Source: Nyssa sinensis (taxonomy: Eukaryota; Streptophyta; Magnoliopsida; Cornales; Nyssaceae). Taken from it: a stretch of 64,000 bases of DNA. A program made the position numbers and the translations under genes. Below the pieces are notes generated by a model. It made no database searches, was not told the DNA's origin, and worked only from the letters and a program-made list of their open reading frames with translations. Within the stretch, counting starts at the first letter, position 1. Every line of letters begins with the position of its first letter. The stretch is taken from positions 13,557,763-13,621,762 of the forward strand of contig CM018033.1 of the NCBI GenBank assembly GCA_008638375.1. Reading direction: 5' to 3'. Below are positions 11,670 through 21,557 of this stretch, piece by piece.

Positions 11670-12583
11670 GCCCTAATGTCTTTTAAATTGAAGACAAAAC
11701 GTTGCCGTATAAATAAATCTGACCCATTGGATCCGGTTTGACCCTGACCTGTAACCGACCCATAGCCGACCCGAAGTCCGACCCGAACAGTGTCGTCTTC
11801 CCCAACGAGGTCGACACTGTTCATGTGAAACCCTAATTTCTTACAGTCGGATTTCGTGACATTTTAGGGACTCATTTTCTCTGTTTTCTTTTCCAAACGT
11901 TCCCTAGAGCTTTAAGAAATGTTTTTACATTGATTTTGAGCTTCGAGTTTATCTCAGAGGCTCGGTTTAGGTCGCGATAACCAGATCTATAATACTCACA
12001 GTTCATGCTCATTTCTTGATTATTTTTCATGGGGTTTAGCTTGTTTTGATCCCCTATTCATAGGGATTTAGTTTTCGTTCATAAAGGTAGGTTTAGAAGC
12101 AAATTGGTAAGGTTTGTTTTGAGAACCCGTACCTGCAACTCACCATATAGGGTTCGTTTCTTTTGATTTTTGATCGCGTATAAGTGTTTTCATGATGCTT
12201 GTGAAACCTACTTGAAGCCTTGATACACCAAAAATGGTTTAGAAGAAGTCGGTTCAGACCTGCTATGAGCAAGGTCTTCAATGGAGGTTTTTCGTGGGTT
12301 TCATATTTTTTGGTCATTACAAAACTTAAAATCATACTTAACAATCTTGTTAACACATATCTAGCACCCTATAACCGTATACAATCCAAAAACAGTTCCT
12401 AATACTTCAAATTTTTAGAGAGAGAAACATGAAAATTTTGAATATCTCTTACCTTTTTCACTATTATTCTCCTTTTTCTACTTCTGAATCTCTTCTATTC
12501 TCCTCAGTTTCTCCCTCTTTTGGTTTCTTTCGTAAGAGAACAACATGCTTTGCATGTTTTGGGTTTTAAAAACAAGGCAACCG

Positions 12584-12584
<1 letters not shown>

Positions 12585-12622
<38 letters not shown>

Positions 12623-12960
12623 CCATTCATAGCCCTACTTCTAGCCTGCATCTTTCTCTTCTCAATAACTCCCTCTCCCATCTCATAAATTTTGTTTTTT
12701 CTCTTTTCTACTTTGCATTAAATTTGCAAGATACTTGGTGTATTATATATATATATATATATATAATACACATACACTTACATATGTTGGGAGACACACA
12801 CCAGCCGACACACACACACTGCACTGTTCATAAACTTTATGATTTACATATATTTATTTATTTATTTTTACTTTATTCATATACATACATGCATACATAC
12901 ATACATGCATACATACTTGATTACATAGACATACATATAATTCATCTTCCATGTAATCAT
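12585..12960. repeat. Microsatellite zone (CT)n, (TA)n, (CATA)n
   Basis: A (CT)n run (12585-12618), a (TA)n run near 12745-12765 and CATA repeats near 12880-12920 lie in the upstream part of the minus-strand solo LTR. Open frames through here are low-complexity artefacts. Confidence 0.85.
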
Positions 12961-13134
12961 AATTATGTGCTTAATTTATTTAATTATAATTAAAACTAAT
13001 TATTTCATATAAATAATTATTTATTTATTTAGTTAATTAATTATTCTCTTTGAGTGTAAATGTTTTTACACTAATTTTCTTTAATCTCGTAATACGTGTC
13101 ATATGACCCTGTATTTTTGGGTCGGGGTATCACA

Positions 13135-13860
13135 AAACACCTCTCATAAGATATGGGATGCTTGAAGAATCCTTCTCCCACAAATCTAAGAATTGTGAAT
13201 GTCAACTTCGTGATGAAATTCAGAATTCTACGAGAGGTACATCTTCTTGTCCAAATTACTCTCGTAAGTTTTAAGCATTATGTGATTAACTTTCTGCTAT
13301 GGGAAGTCCTATGTTAGATATGGACAAAGTTTATTGGTTCCTTCGCGATCTTGTCCTAGAGTTTCATACTTTTGTTACCACTACCTTTTCTAAGTCACCA
13401 TTCCCACCCTTTAAGGAAATGGTTCCTTCTGTTTTACGTCATGAAATCTTGCTTAAGAATTTTCCCTCACCCTATGGCATAATACATGAGACTACCTTTA
13501 TGGCACAAAAGGGAGGTCCTACTAGTCAAGGTAGGAGAGGTGGTAGGTGAAATCAAGCACAATATAATTTTAAGGGCAATACTTAGAGGAACTATAACCA
13601 AGGAAAGTCGCAAATCACATCTCAATGACTTGGTAATCGTCCCACTCATGGTCAGAATCAGTCTTTTCCCAATATTTCTCATCGTTTCTTTGCATCTCTT
13701 CAACAAGGTGTTCTAGGTTGACCCCCACATTACTTACCAAATTTATGGAACAATGGGGCATTCTATTTTTTGGTGCTATGATCAGTACAAACAAAACCCT
13801 CAACCTCCAACCAACCACATACCTGAAGCTCTTACTTCCCTCACCATCCAAGACCCACAA
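13135..13860 (+). pseudogene. Copia gag, remainder
   Basis: The gag frame resumes after the solo LTR (TSHKIWDA) and continues with stops. The segment at 13299-13550 contains LDMDKVYWFLRDLVLEFHTF and a following SPFPPFKEMVPSVLRHEILL stretch, matching the copia gag (UBN2-type) C-terminal helical region. A glycine/arginine-rich tail follows (about 13515-13545). No intact CCHC knuckle is readable. The frame is broken repeatedly. Confidence 0.75.
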
Positions 13861-13872
13861 GACTCTGAGTAG

Positions 13873-13911
13873 TATTTTGACAGTGGTGCAATAGCCCACA
13901 TGACTCATGAA
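13873..13911 (+). pseudogene. Copia aspartic protease active site
   Basis: YFDSGAIAHMTH corresponds to the copia protease motif (W/Y)xxDSGA(T/S)xHMT, with the catalytic Asp-Ser-Gly intact. It is preceded directly by an in-frame TAG, and the downstream frame is also interrupted, so no active enzyme is possible. Confidence 0.8.
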
Positions 13912-14175
13912 AAATGTAATTTTTCTCATAAATAACCTTATCATGGTGATAATGGTGTTTTGGTAGGTAACGAGTCCACAATCCCCATTTTTCATGTTGG
14001 TTCCATTTCTCTTTCTCACAATGTCACTCTGAATAATGTTTTTTGGTTCCATATATTCATAAAAATTTAATCTCTGTTAACTCGTTTACTAAGGAATAAT
14101 AATTATTCTTTTATTTTTTCTCCAAATGGATTGTTATTCAAGAGCAGGGAACAAGGAGAGTGATGAGGACAAACC

Positions 14176-14906
14176 ATGGACAGTTTTGGTCTTTATGTGT
14201 TAGATCGTCCTCATCAAGCCTTTTATTCAAGCCCTCTTTCATCAGTTAAGGCCACTTCTATAGTTTGGCATAGTTGTCTTGATCATACGTCTACTAGTGT
14301 TATTGATGTTTTAAATAAGAATGGGCTCATTACTTTAACTAATTCTATTAAGCCTAATAAATCTATTTGTTCTAGTTGTCAAATAGGCAAAAGCCATAAA
14401 CTTCTTTTTGTCGTAGTCTTTGTCCTTTTGACATAATCCATGTGGATGTTTGGAAACTCTTCCCTATTACTTCTCCTCTTGGTTTTTGTTGTTTTATTAT
14501 GTACATTGATGACTTTAGTCGTTACACTTAGTTTTACCCTATGAAATGCAAATTTGACTTTCTCTCTATCTTTATTCAATTCAAAAATTGGTAGAAAATT
14601 GATTTGAGAGAAAAATCAACGTTTTTCAATGTGATGGTGCTCGTGAGTTCTCTAGTACCCCTTTTCTCTCACATCTCTCTAATTGTAATATCGTCAAACT
14701 TGTTTCATATCCTCGTACTTAAGCTCAAAATGGTAGAGCTAAAGAAAAAAACTGGCACATTTCTGAAACCAGTCTTACCTTATTATTCCACAATCACACT
14801 CCTTATTCTCTTTGGGTTGAAGCCTTCTGTATTGCAGTCTACATCATCAATTATCTTCCTACTACTGTCTCCAATATCGCTCTCCCCATCAACTGCTCCA
14901 TGGTAA
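14176..14906 (+). pseudogene. Copia integrase (zinc-binding and catalytic core), broken
   Basis: The GAG-pre-integrase/HHCC region is readable as VWHSCLDHTS...CSSCQIGKSHKL (14260-14400). A frame change then leads to IIHVDVWKLFPI and YIDDFSRYT, which carry the first two acidic residues of the DDE core, and to QNGRAK near 14724-14745 around the third. TTL/LFGLKPSVLQ corresponds to the usual WxEAxxTAxYLINR segment in another frame. Several stops and shifts make it a remnant. Confidence 0.8.
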
Positions 14907-14922
14907 GGATCCTAAGATCTCT

Positions 14923-15440
14923 ATGTTTCGTACTTTTGGATGTCTATGTTTTCCATACCTCCATGATTATGCTTCCTATAAACTTTGCCTTCGGAGTGTC
15001 CTTTGTGTTTTCATTGTTTATTTCTCTATCCATAAAGGTTTTTGTTGCCTAGATCGATCTACTGGAAAAGTTTACATCTCTCGTCATGTTGTATTTGATA
15101 AGTCAATTTTTTCTTTTTCTTTTTACCTCCTCTTATCCTTCACACCCTATATCCTTAGCAGATTTCTTAACCTATTAGGACATCACTCCTATCATTGATT
15201 ACTCATCTCCTACCATATCCACAGCTCTCATTCCTCTTAAGGATGGTCTTTATGTGCCTACCATACCTACACATTTGTCTTCTATCACACCAATACATTC
15301 TCTTCCATCCCAACCTGCCCCACCTTCTTCCTCTCACCTCACCAACTTGCTCGAAATTCTCAACTATACCTCATCGCCATTCTGATCTCTCTTCTATCTC
15401 TAGTGGCTCCCTTACTGTTGATCTACCTCTTTCTTAACCC
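14923..15440 (+). pseudogene. Copia region between integrase and reverse transcriptase
   Basis: MFRTFGCLCFPYLHDYASYKL matches the copia motif RxFGCLCYP...KLxPRS, followed by CVFIVYFSIHKGFCCLDRSTGKVYISRHVVFD, the conserved C-terminal integrase extension. A Ser/Pro/His-rich linker follows, as is usual before the reverse transcriptase. Confidence 0.8.
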
Positions 15441-15470
15441 CAACCTTCAGGTATATCTGATACACATCCT

Positions 15471-16330
15471 ATGATCACTCGTTCTAAATCTCCCTCTTAT
15501 AATGCTAGCCTTTATTCTTTCACCACCCGTCATCCCTTGCCTTTCTGCCACCTCTCAATTTACGATCATAGTATAACAAGTTTCTTTACCGCTCTTCTTT
15601 CCACTTTTGAACCTCATAACTACAAGTATATTATCAAACATACTTATTGGCCTACTACCATGGATGAAGAGATTCAGGCACTCAACCAGAATCACACTTA
15701 GACTCTTACTCCTTTCACCCAAGGTATGAATGTTGTTGGGTGTAAACGGGTATTCAAAACGAAGTTAAAGACAAATGGTTCCATTGATCAATACAAGGAC
15801 CGTTTTGTAGCCAAAGGCTATTATCAACTACCAAGCGTTGATTTTGATGAGACATTCAGCCTTGTAGTTTAACTTGCTACCATTCGTCTTGTCCTATCAC
15901 TAACTTGTGTTAATAAGTGGGATATCCGATAATTAGATGTCAATAATGCTTTCCTCCATGGTGATCTACAAGAAGAGGTTTATATGTCTGAGCCCTCTAG
16001 GTATAAAGATCTTCACTTCCCTCATCATGTTTGTCGACTTCAAAAAACCTTATATGGCCTCAAATAAGCACCCCGTGCTTGGTTTGAGGAATTCAGTAGT
16101 CATCTTCTACAATTGGGATTTTTTTGTGGTTAATCTGATTACTTCATGTTTATACAGATGACTTCCATTGGTACTCTGGTTCTTTTAGTGTACGTTGATG
16201 ATATCATACTTGCAAGCAGTTCATCTACTTTGATCTCTACTCTCATTGATGATATCAATTTTGTCTTTATAATGAAGGACTTGGATCCTCTTATTATTTA
16301 TTGGGTATTGAAATTGTAAGTCATGATGAT
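15471..16330 (+). pseudogene. Copia reverse transcriptase, broken
   Basis: It opens with MITRSKS and the TYWPTTMDEEIQALNQN segment (copia: W..AM..E..AL..N.TW). [18 protein letters not shown] lies at 15936-15990 and the catalytic YVDDIILAS at 16191-16217, so the polymerase motifs are recognisable. Frames change near 15720, 16000 and 16280, and stops occur at about 15699, 15870 and 15929. Confidence 0.88.
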
Positions 16331-17144
16331 GGTATTTTTCTCACATATTCGAAATATGCCTTAGATCTCCTCACGCATGCTCAAATGGAATGTGGTAAGC
16401 CAATTTCCTCTCTTATGATTACTGGTCAAAAGTTGACTCAAGAAGGTGTTCTTTTAAGTGATTCGACCTTTAATCGTAATATAGTTGGTGGCCATCAATA
16501 CTTGACTCTTACTCGACCAGATCTTGCCTTCAGTGTTAATTATGTTTGTCAATTTATGCATACGCCAATAGTTACTCACTTTCAAGTTGTCAAATGCATC
16601 TTTTGGTATGTTAAAGGTACCCGACATCATGGTCTTCATATTTATTCTGATAGTTCTCTTACCCTCACTAGTTACTCTAATGCGATTAGTTTGGGTGTCT
16701 TGACACTCGACGTTCTACTTGTGGGTATGCTATTTTCTTAGGTTAAAATTTGATCTCTTGAAGTGCTAAGAAGCAACGTACAGTTTCTTATTCCAACGCT
16801 GAAACTAAATATTGTGCTCTTACTTATGCCATTGTTGAAATGACTTGGATAACTTACCTTTTTCAAGACATGAGTCTTCCACCTTCCGCTCATAGAATTC
16901 TTTGGTATGATAATAAGAGTGCTGTGTATATGAACTCAAATCCTGTCTTTCACGCTCTTTCCAAACATGCTGAGCTTGATTATCATTTTATTCATAAAAA
17001 GGTTTTAGCGAGACTTCCTCAAATCCGTTTCATTTCTTCTCTCTACAACTTGTTGATATCTTTACCAAAAGTCTTCCTAAGGTTTGCTTCTCTGTGTTTC
17101 AAGTTGAACCTTGTGGGTTTCCCCTCGGTCAACTTGAGGGAGGG
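16331..17144 (+). pseudogene. Copia connection and RNase H region, broken
   Basis: LTRPDLAFSVNYVCQFMHTP (16508-16567) is the conserved copia segment after the polymerase, followed by VVKCIFWYVKGTRHHGL. The RNase H part includes YDNKSAVYMNSNPVFHALSK and HAELDYHFIHKKV (about 16905-17002). A terminal LPKVCFSVF-like stretch leads to a purine tract, AACTTGAGGGAGGG (17131-17144), the PPT, directly before the 3' LTR. Confidence 0.85.
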
Positions 17145-17510
17145 TATTAACATATCAAGATTAGAAATCAAGCCACCTTAAATATATAAACTTATATTAA
17201 TGAGATTTTGTGTATATTCTAGATTTGTGTATAAGTTAGATTTTATATCTTTAGGAAAGTTGACTGCAATAAATTCCTTCCTAAAATCAACGATTGTGAT
17301 CTTACACGGATTCATTCTTAAAATACAAGATTGTAATTTCACAGTGCTTCCTTTTTACAATTAAAAGTTGTAATCTCATACATACATGTAAAATATATTT
17401 TGTAAATTCTCTATATATTGAGTGAAAAAGACCTGACATTCTTGATTATCTTTCCTTTTTTTTCCTTATTTCTTACTTTTGTTGAATTCTCTTTCTTTTA
17501 TTTTTCTATT
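17145..17510 (+). repeat. 3' LTR of the copia element
   Basis: It begins TATTAACATATCAAG right after the PPT and is alignable with the 5' LTR along most of its length, with many substitutions and a shorter middle. The divergence fits an old insertion. Confidence 0.8.
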
Positions 17511-17597
17511 TATGGACTCTTGTGCCTTGGATCTGTAGAGATCTAAATTTTTTTTTTTTTTTGGAAATAAATTTTTTTCTTTCATTTAAATATAAAT

Positions 17598-17832
17598 GTG
17601 TATTATCTATGTATATGTGTATATGTGTATATGTATGTGTGTATATATAATGTATGGTATGTATGTGTAGTAAATTGTATACGTATATATATATATACAT
17701 GTATATATACTAAAGGGGAGTGGGAGACAGCAGGCAAGTGTGTGTGTGTGTGGCATCAGTTGTGTGTGTGTATGCTGCTCTTTGTGTGTGTGTGTGTGTG
17801 TGTGTGCACGCTGCTATGTGTGAGTGTAATAC

Positions 17833-17864
<32 letters not shown>

Positions 17865-17870
17865 TGAAAA
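17598..17870. repeat. TA/TG microsatellite zone
   Basis: Mixed (TA)n and (TG)n runs in the upstream part of solo LTR B, including TG runs near 17738-17810 and a TA run near 17838-17865. Open frames here are low-complexity. Confidence 0.85.
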
Positions 17871-19375
17871 CCAAAAGAGCAAGCAAACATAAATGCATTC
17901 TGAAAAGGAAGAAAAAGAGGAAGTGATTTGGACAGGGGGAAGTTAGAAAATGAGGGAAATAGTGAACTGTAGTTAGCCTTGCATGAGGTTATGTATATAT
18001 ATCTATGTATATATATATTAGCTATGTGCTTTGGTTAGAGAGAAAGTCAAAAAGAAAGACTGAGTGTAAAAGCTGTGGGTAGGTCAAGGGGAGGCTAAAG
18101 TCAAGCCAAGTTGGAACAGAAGGGAAGAAGGAGAGACCTGCACCAGAAAAACCCATAAAATTTGGTGAATTGGCTCAGTTCTGTTTTTAAATTTTTAAAG
18201 CATGATAATTAGTTTGATTTATGAGGTTTTGTAGAGCATGAAATGTGGGTTAGGTTACAAAAAGAATCAACTGAAATGGTTGAGAGATGACCGAGTTATC
18301 CATAGTTACAGGTCATGAGTGTGGGATTGGGTTTTAATATTTTATGTATTAAGCTCAAAATAAATGATGGAAAATTATTGGGATGAGTTGCAGGAAGGGG
18401 TTTGAACAAGTTTAGAGTGGAAACAGTAAAGAAACAAGCTCGAAAATGAGAAATCTCAGTTGGCCGGAGCTACGGTTCTTGGCCATTTCGTGGAGATCTA
18501 ATGGATAAAAATGAAAACCAAGGTTAAAAATGGAATCTATATGAAAAACTGAAGAAAACTGTGTTTTAAAAAAAGTGAAAAATGATCGGAATAGGGTCGC
18601 CGGCGCCGGAGAAGACGTCGGAGACCCACCAGAACCTTACCGGAAAGTCGGGGAAGAAGGAGGACTGTTCAGGGTTTTTGGGTTTGGATCAGTTCGGGTT
18701 TGGGTCAAACCCGACCCATCTGAACATATCGAATACCCAAAGTTGCGTCGTTTTGGTTGATAATTTAAATGAATTGGGGGTGTTTGGGAACAAGTTTAAA
18801 AAACTCAATTGAAATTTAATTTGGGGATAGGGATATCTTATCCCAATTTTGAAGGTTAGCCACTATTTGGCTATTCGGATTGGGAATAGTAAAAATCAAA
18901 AATTCTGATTTAACCCCATGAATTTTAGAAATTAAAAAGTAACCCCCAAAACTTTTGATTATTATAATTAGACCCCCCCCAGAATGAAATATTAATTTAA
19001 TTAATTAATTAAAAATAAAAAAAAATTACGAAAATGCCACTAAGTTAAAAAACAGTCAAACGAACTCCGATTTAAGTAAAAAAAATAGTTAATTTTTATT
19101 ATTTCAAGCATTCCGGACTCAACTGTAAAGTCTGATTTGTGAAAAGAGGTCTTGAGAAGTAAGAACCCGTAAAAGTGTAAAATGACCGTTTTGCCCTTTT
19201 TAGTACAGATGTCCAAATTGAATTCCGCAAAAGCCTAAACCGACTTTGTTCAACGTTCCAGATTCAATGGTAGAGTTTATTTTAGTAAAATAGAAAATCA
19301 TGAAATAAAAGCATAAAATTTGATGAATAGAAAAATTCAAGTAGCAATAGACTGAGTTATGTTTCATGCTTTTAG

Positions 19376-20195
19376 GAATACTGAAAGGAAAGGAGAAGAC
19401 GGCCTGACCTTCTAAATTCTCACTGTTTAGTTCAGCTACACAACGAGCACGACTTCCTAGGGTTGAAACAAACCCATCAGGTATGATGTTTTGCTAATGT
19501 AAGAAATAGGGTTAAGTTTAGCAATATTTTATTAGTAAATGGAATGATTTATATGCTTAACTGTTGTTGGGGAATTATTTGGATTATGTTTACTTGATGA
19601 TCTAGAGTTGGTTGTTTACGTGCTTATGTGTTTTCTGCATTCTTCAAGAATTTAGTAAGGTGATGAATCTGAACTGTGGCCATGTGTTTAAATTGATGGT
19701 ATGAGATATGTATTCATGTGGAACAAGTTTGTGATTTAAATATTATTGTTGCCTCGGGTATGATATATTGTTTAAAGCATGCTTCATTAAGATCATAGTA
19801 TTGTGTGGTGAAATCAAAGCATATTGACATATGGTGAACCCTTTGGAAATATGGTGTGAGTTGAGCACGTGGTGCTATGCATTATGAGGGTGTAGATCCT
19901 GTGGTGAAAAATCTAAAATTGGCCATTGCATTGGTGCCCAGATCCATTGGGGGAGGCCCGTAAACTGGAATTGGTACTCAGATCCATCGAATGCGGTCCG
20001 TAAACCAGACATGAGTGTGGCATAGAGTGCATGGGTGTGTCATGCATATTTTCATTGCATCGTATTAATGAACTGGAAAGCATCTAGACTATAAATGTAT
20101 ACTTTGCACATGTCACGCCTTAATCTTGTTTCTTGCATTAGCATTATGTTATACCAACAGTTAAGCTAACCTATTCATTGGATATTATATTTCAG
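19376..20195 (+). promoter_or_regulatory. Candidate spliced-leader signals in solo LTR B
   Basis: Acceptor ATGCTTTTAG|GAAT ends at 19375. A 105-nt middle exon (19376-19480) ends CATCAG, and donor GTATGATG begins at 19481. The last acceptor, TATTTCAG|ACAACG, ends at 20195 after a CTAAC branch-like motif. The final exon would run toward the GH31 gene, whose ATG is 461 bp downstream. Confidence 0.5.
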
Positions 20196-20473
20196 ACAAC
20201 GACCCTGCTACATGAGACTCGATGAGGTCTTAATGAAAGAAAGAACTTGGAACTACATTTGGCCTGTGTAGCGTATTTTGATGTTGTACAAGGGCATAAG
20301 CCCTAGACTATTTCATGTTTATTTGTATGTTATGAAACAATGGGCAAAACATTATGGATTAGAATCGGAACATGAATTGGGTTAGTGTTAAAATACATGT
20401 AATTGTTTTTATTTATTTCCTTTTTGTTTATTTCACTCACTCTCCGAGTTTGTGAAAATTCTGTGGCGTGACA

Positions 20474-20655
20474 AGATCAATGTAGGGTTAAACAATGTCA
20501 TAGTCATAAGCTAAAGACAAATCACACAGTCACAAAGTCATCCTCTTTTGGGCCACTGAAAGTAACATCATCTTCTCTGGCTTGGTGGGGATAAAAAAGT
20601 TCAACAGGAAAGACCTTAATTTCCACAGCCTCTAAAACAATCCGAGTGGAGATCA
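20474..20655 (+). promoter_or_regulatory. 5' flank of the GH31 gene
   Basis: Only 182 bp separate the solo LTR from the start codon. GATAAAAAAG near 20590 is the only TATA-like sequence and is weak. Any further original promoter was pushed upstream of the retrotransposon insertions, so the gene may rely on this short segment or on the LTR. Confidence 0.4.
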
Positions 20656-20897
20656 ATGAGAGCAAAACCATTTTCATTTTCTCTGCACAACCAATTCATC
20701 TTCTATGTTCTAATTCTTTCTTGCTTTGCTCCGATTTCAAATGGGGAACTGCAAACGGAAGAACCAGTTGGATATGGGTACACAATCAGATCAATCAGCA
20801 TGGATTCCTCCGGAAATTCATTGACTGCTGATCTTCGACTCATCAACAAGTCTTCCATTTTCGGACCCGATATTCAGAATCTCAAGCTCATAGCCAG
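20656..20897 (+). CDS. GH31 exon 1
   Basis: The exon encodes the signal peptide (hydrophobic [13 protein letters not shown], likely cut after ISNG near residue 30) and the start of the N-terminal domain, [16 protein letters not shown]. The ATG at 20656 was chosen because it is in frame with this conserved block; the ATG at 20646 is in another frame. The donor is GCCAG|GTGATG, and the split codon (AG+C) gives the Ser of ASFETSDRL. Confidence 0.9.
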
Positions 20898-21526
20898 GTG
20901 ATGTCGCTGGTCTGTTTTGCTCTTGGGTTGGGTTAATCTGTTTGCAGAATTCTTGATTTGTTGATTGTTTGTGCTTTTAATTTCCTAGCTTTGACCAAAG
21001 AGTTTGTCCCATTCTACCATCTTTTTTGAAAGCTCTGTGTAACAAGAATCTTTTATTTGATTTGGTTTTGTTTTTAGAATAATATTTTTACTGAGTTTCC
21101 AATTTTAGAAATATGGAAAAAGATTTATCCGCCATTTTGTTCACCTTAATTATAGTTGAAACAAATTTACCTGATTAAGCAGAAGTATAAATTTAGAGAA
21201 TGACCACTTTTCAAGTGGTGCAGTGATGGGCCCGTCGCTGTGTAATTAAGGCTTTAGAATTCCTTTCATGGTTTGACAAGAAGCAAAAACAAAAAGAAAT
21301 GCAACTTTAAGTATGGAGAAAGTTGATTCCTTTCTCTCTTTAACAAATGTTTTGATTGAGTAAAGAAAAAAGGAAAAGAGAAATGGAAAACCATTTCTCC
21401 CATCATAGCTCTATAACTTAAATAAAAAAAAAATTCTCCAAATTAGTTAGAAATTACAAGGGAAAAAGAAGAAAGGGAAATGACATGTCCCTTTTCTATT
21501 TTTCCATTACATTTTTCATATAATCC

Positions 21527-21557
<31 letters not shown>

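Larger units (their letters stand above)
9755..12452 (-). promoter_or_regulatory. Candidate spliced-leader signals in the family-2 solo LTR
   Basis: On the minus strand: donor GAAAAAG|GTAAGAG at 12452; acceptor TTGTTCTTAG|GAAC before an exon-like block 10836-10890 (55 nt), followed by CAAG|GTGAGTAACC; then acceptor CCCCTTTCAG|GTGATTAG at 9755, about 1.08 kb later. Solo LTR 55460-59045 shows the same three sites in the same order. Splicing is inferred. Confidence 0.5.
9332..13134 (-). mobile_element. Solo LTR, family 2 (3.8 kb), inside copia gag
   Basis: Read on the minus strand the unit starts TGTGATACCCCGACCC and ends GGGTCGTGACA. Perfect 5-bp duplications AAACA flank it (9327-9331 and 13135-13139), and removing it rejoins the copia gag reading frame. 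Its start and internal order match the solo LTR at 55460-59045. On the minus strand it has a (GA)n tract, a CATGCAAAGCATG leader palindrome, a purine-rich leader, a donor at 12452, a GACGTCA pair, a middle exon, a tandem repeat in the last intron and an acceptor at 9755. No coding sequence is evident. Solo LTR of a long-LTR element, probably Ty3/gypsy. Confidence 0.88.
8482..17510 (+). mobile_element. Degenerate Ty1/copia retrotransposon, split by a solo LTR
   Basis: A two-LTR element with the domain order gag, protease, integrase, reverse transcriptase, RNase H, which is diagnostic of Ty1/copia. The LTRs (8482-8890 and 17145-17510) are clearly related. A tRNA-Met-like primer site follows the 5' LTR and a purine tract precedes the 3' LTR. 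A family-2 solo LTR (9332-13134) sits in gag. All coding segments carry stops and frameshifts, so the element is dead. Without the inserted LTR it is about 5.2 kb, a normal copia size. No clean outer target duplication was found; both LTRs begin TATTAAC rather than TG. Confidence 0.9.
17534..20473 (+). mobile_element. Solo LTR B, family 1 (2.94 kb), just upstream of the GH31 gene
   Basis: Termini are TGTAGAGATC and GTGGCGTGACA. The flanks are GGATC (17529-17533) and AGATC (20474-20478), a 5-bp duplication with one change. It is collinear with solo LTR A (1419-5052) across the leader, GC-rich block, middle exon and 3' part. It sits directly after the copia 3' LTR and ends 182 bp before the GH31 start codon, in the same orientation as that gene. 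No coding capacity. Confidence 0.82.

Noticed and set aside
12520..12993. A 157-codon open frame
   Set aside because: It consists of (CT)n, (TA)n and (CATA)n microsatellites inside a minus-strand solo LTR and has no protein-like composition.
20646..20831. Upstream ATG at 20646 as the GH31 start
   Set aside because: It reads a different frame that ends at 20831. The ATG at 20656 leads into a signal peptide and the conserved VGYGY block.
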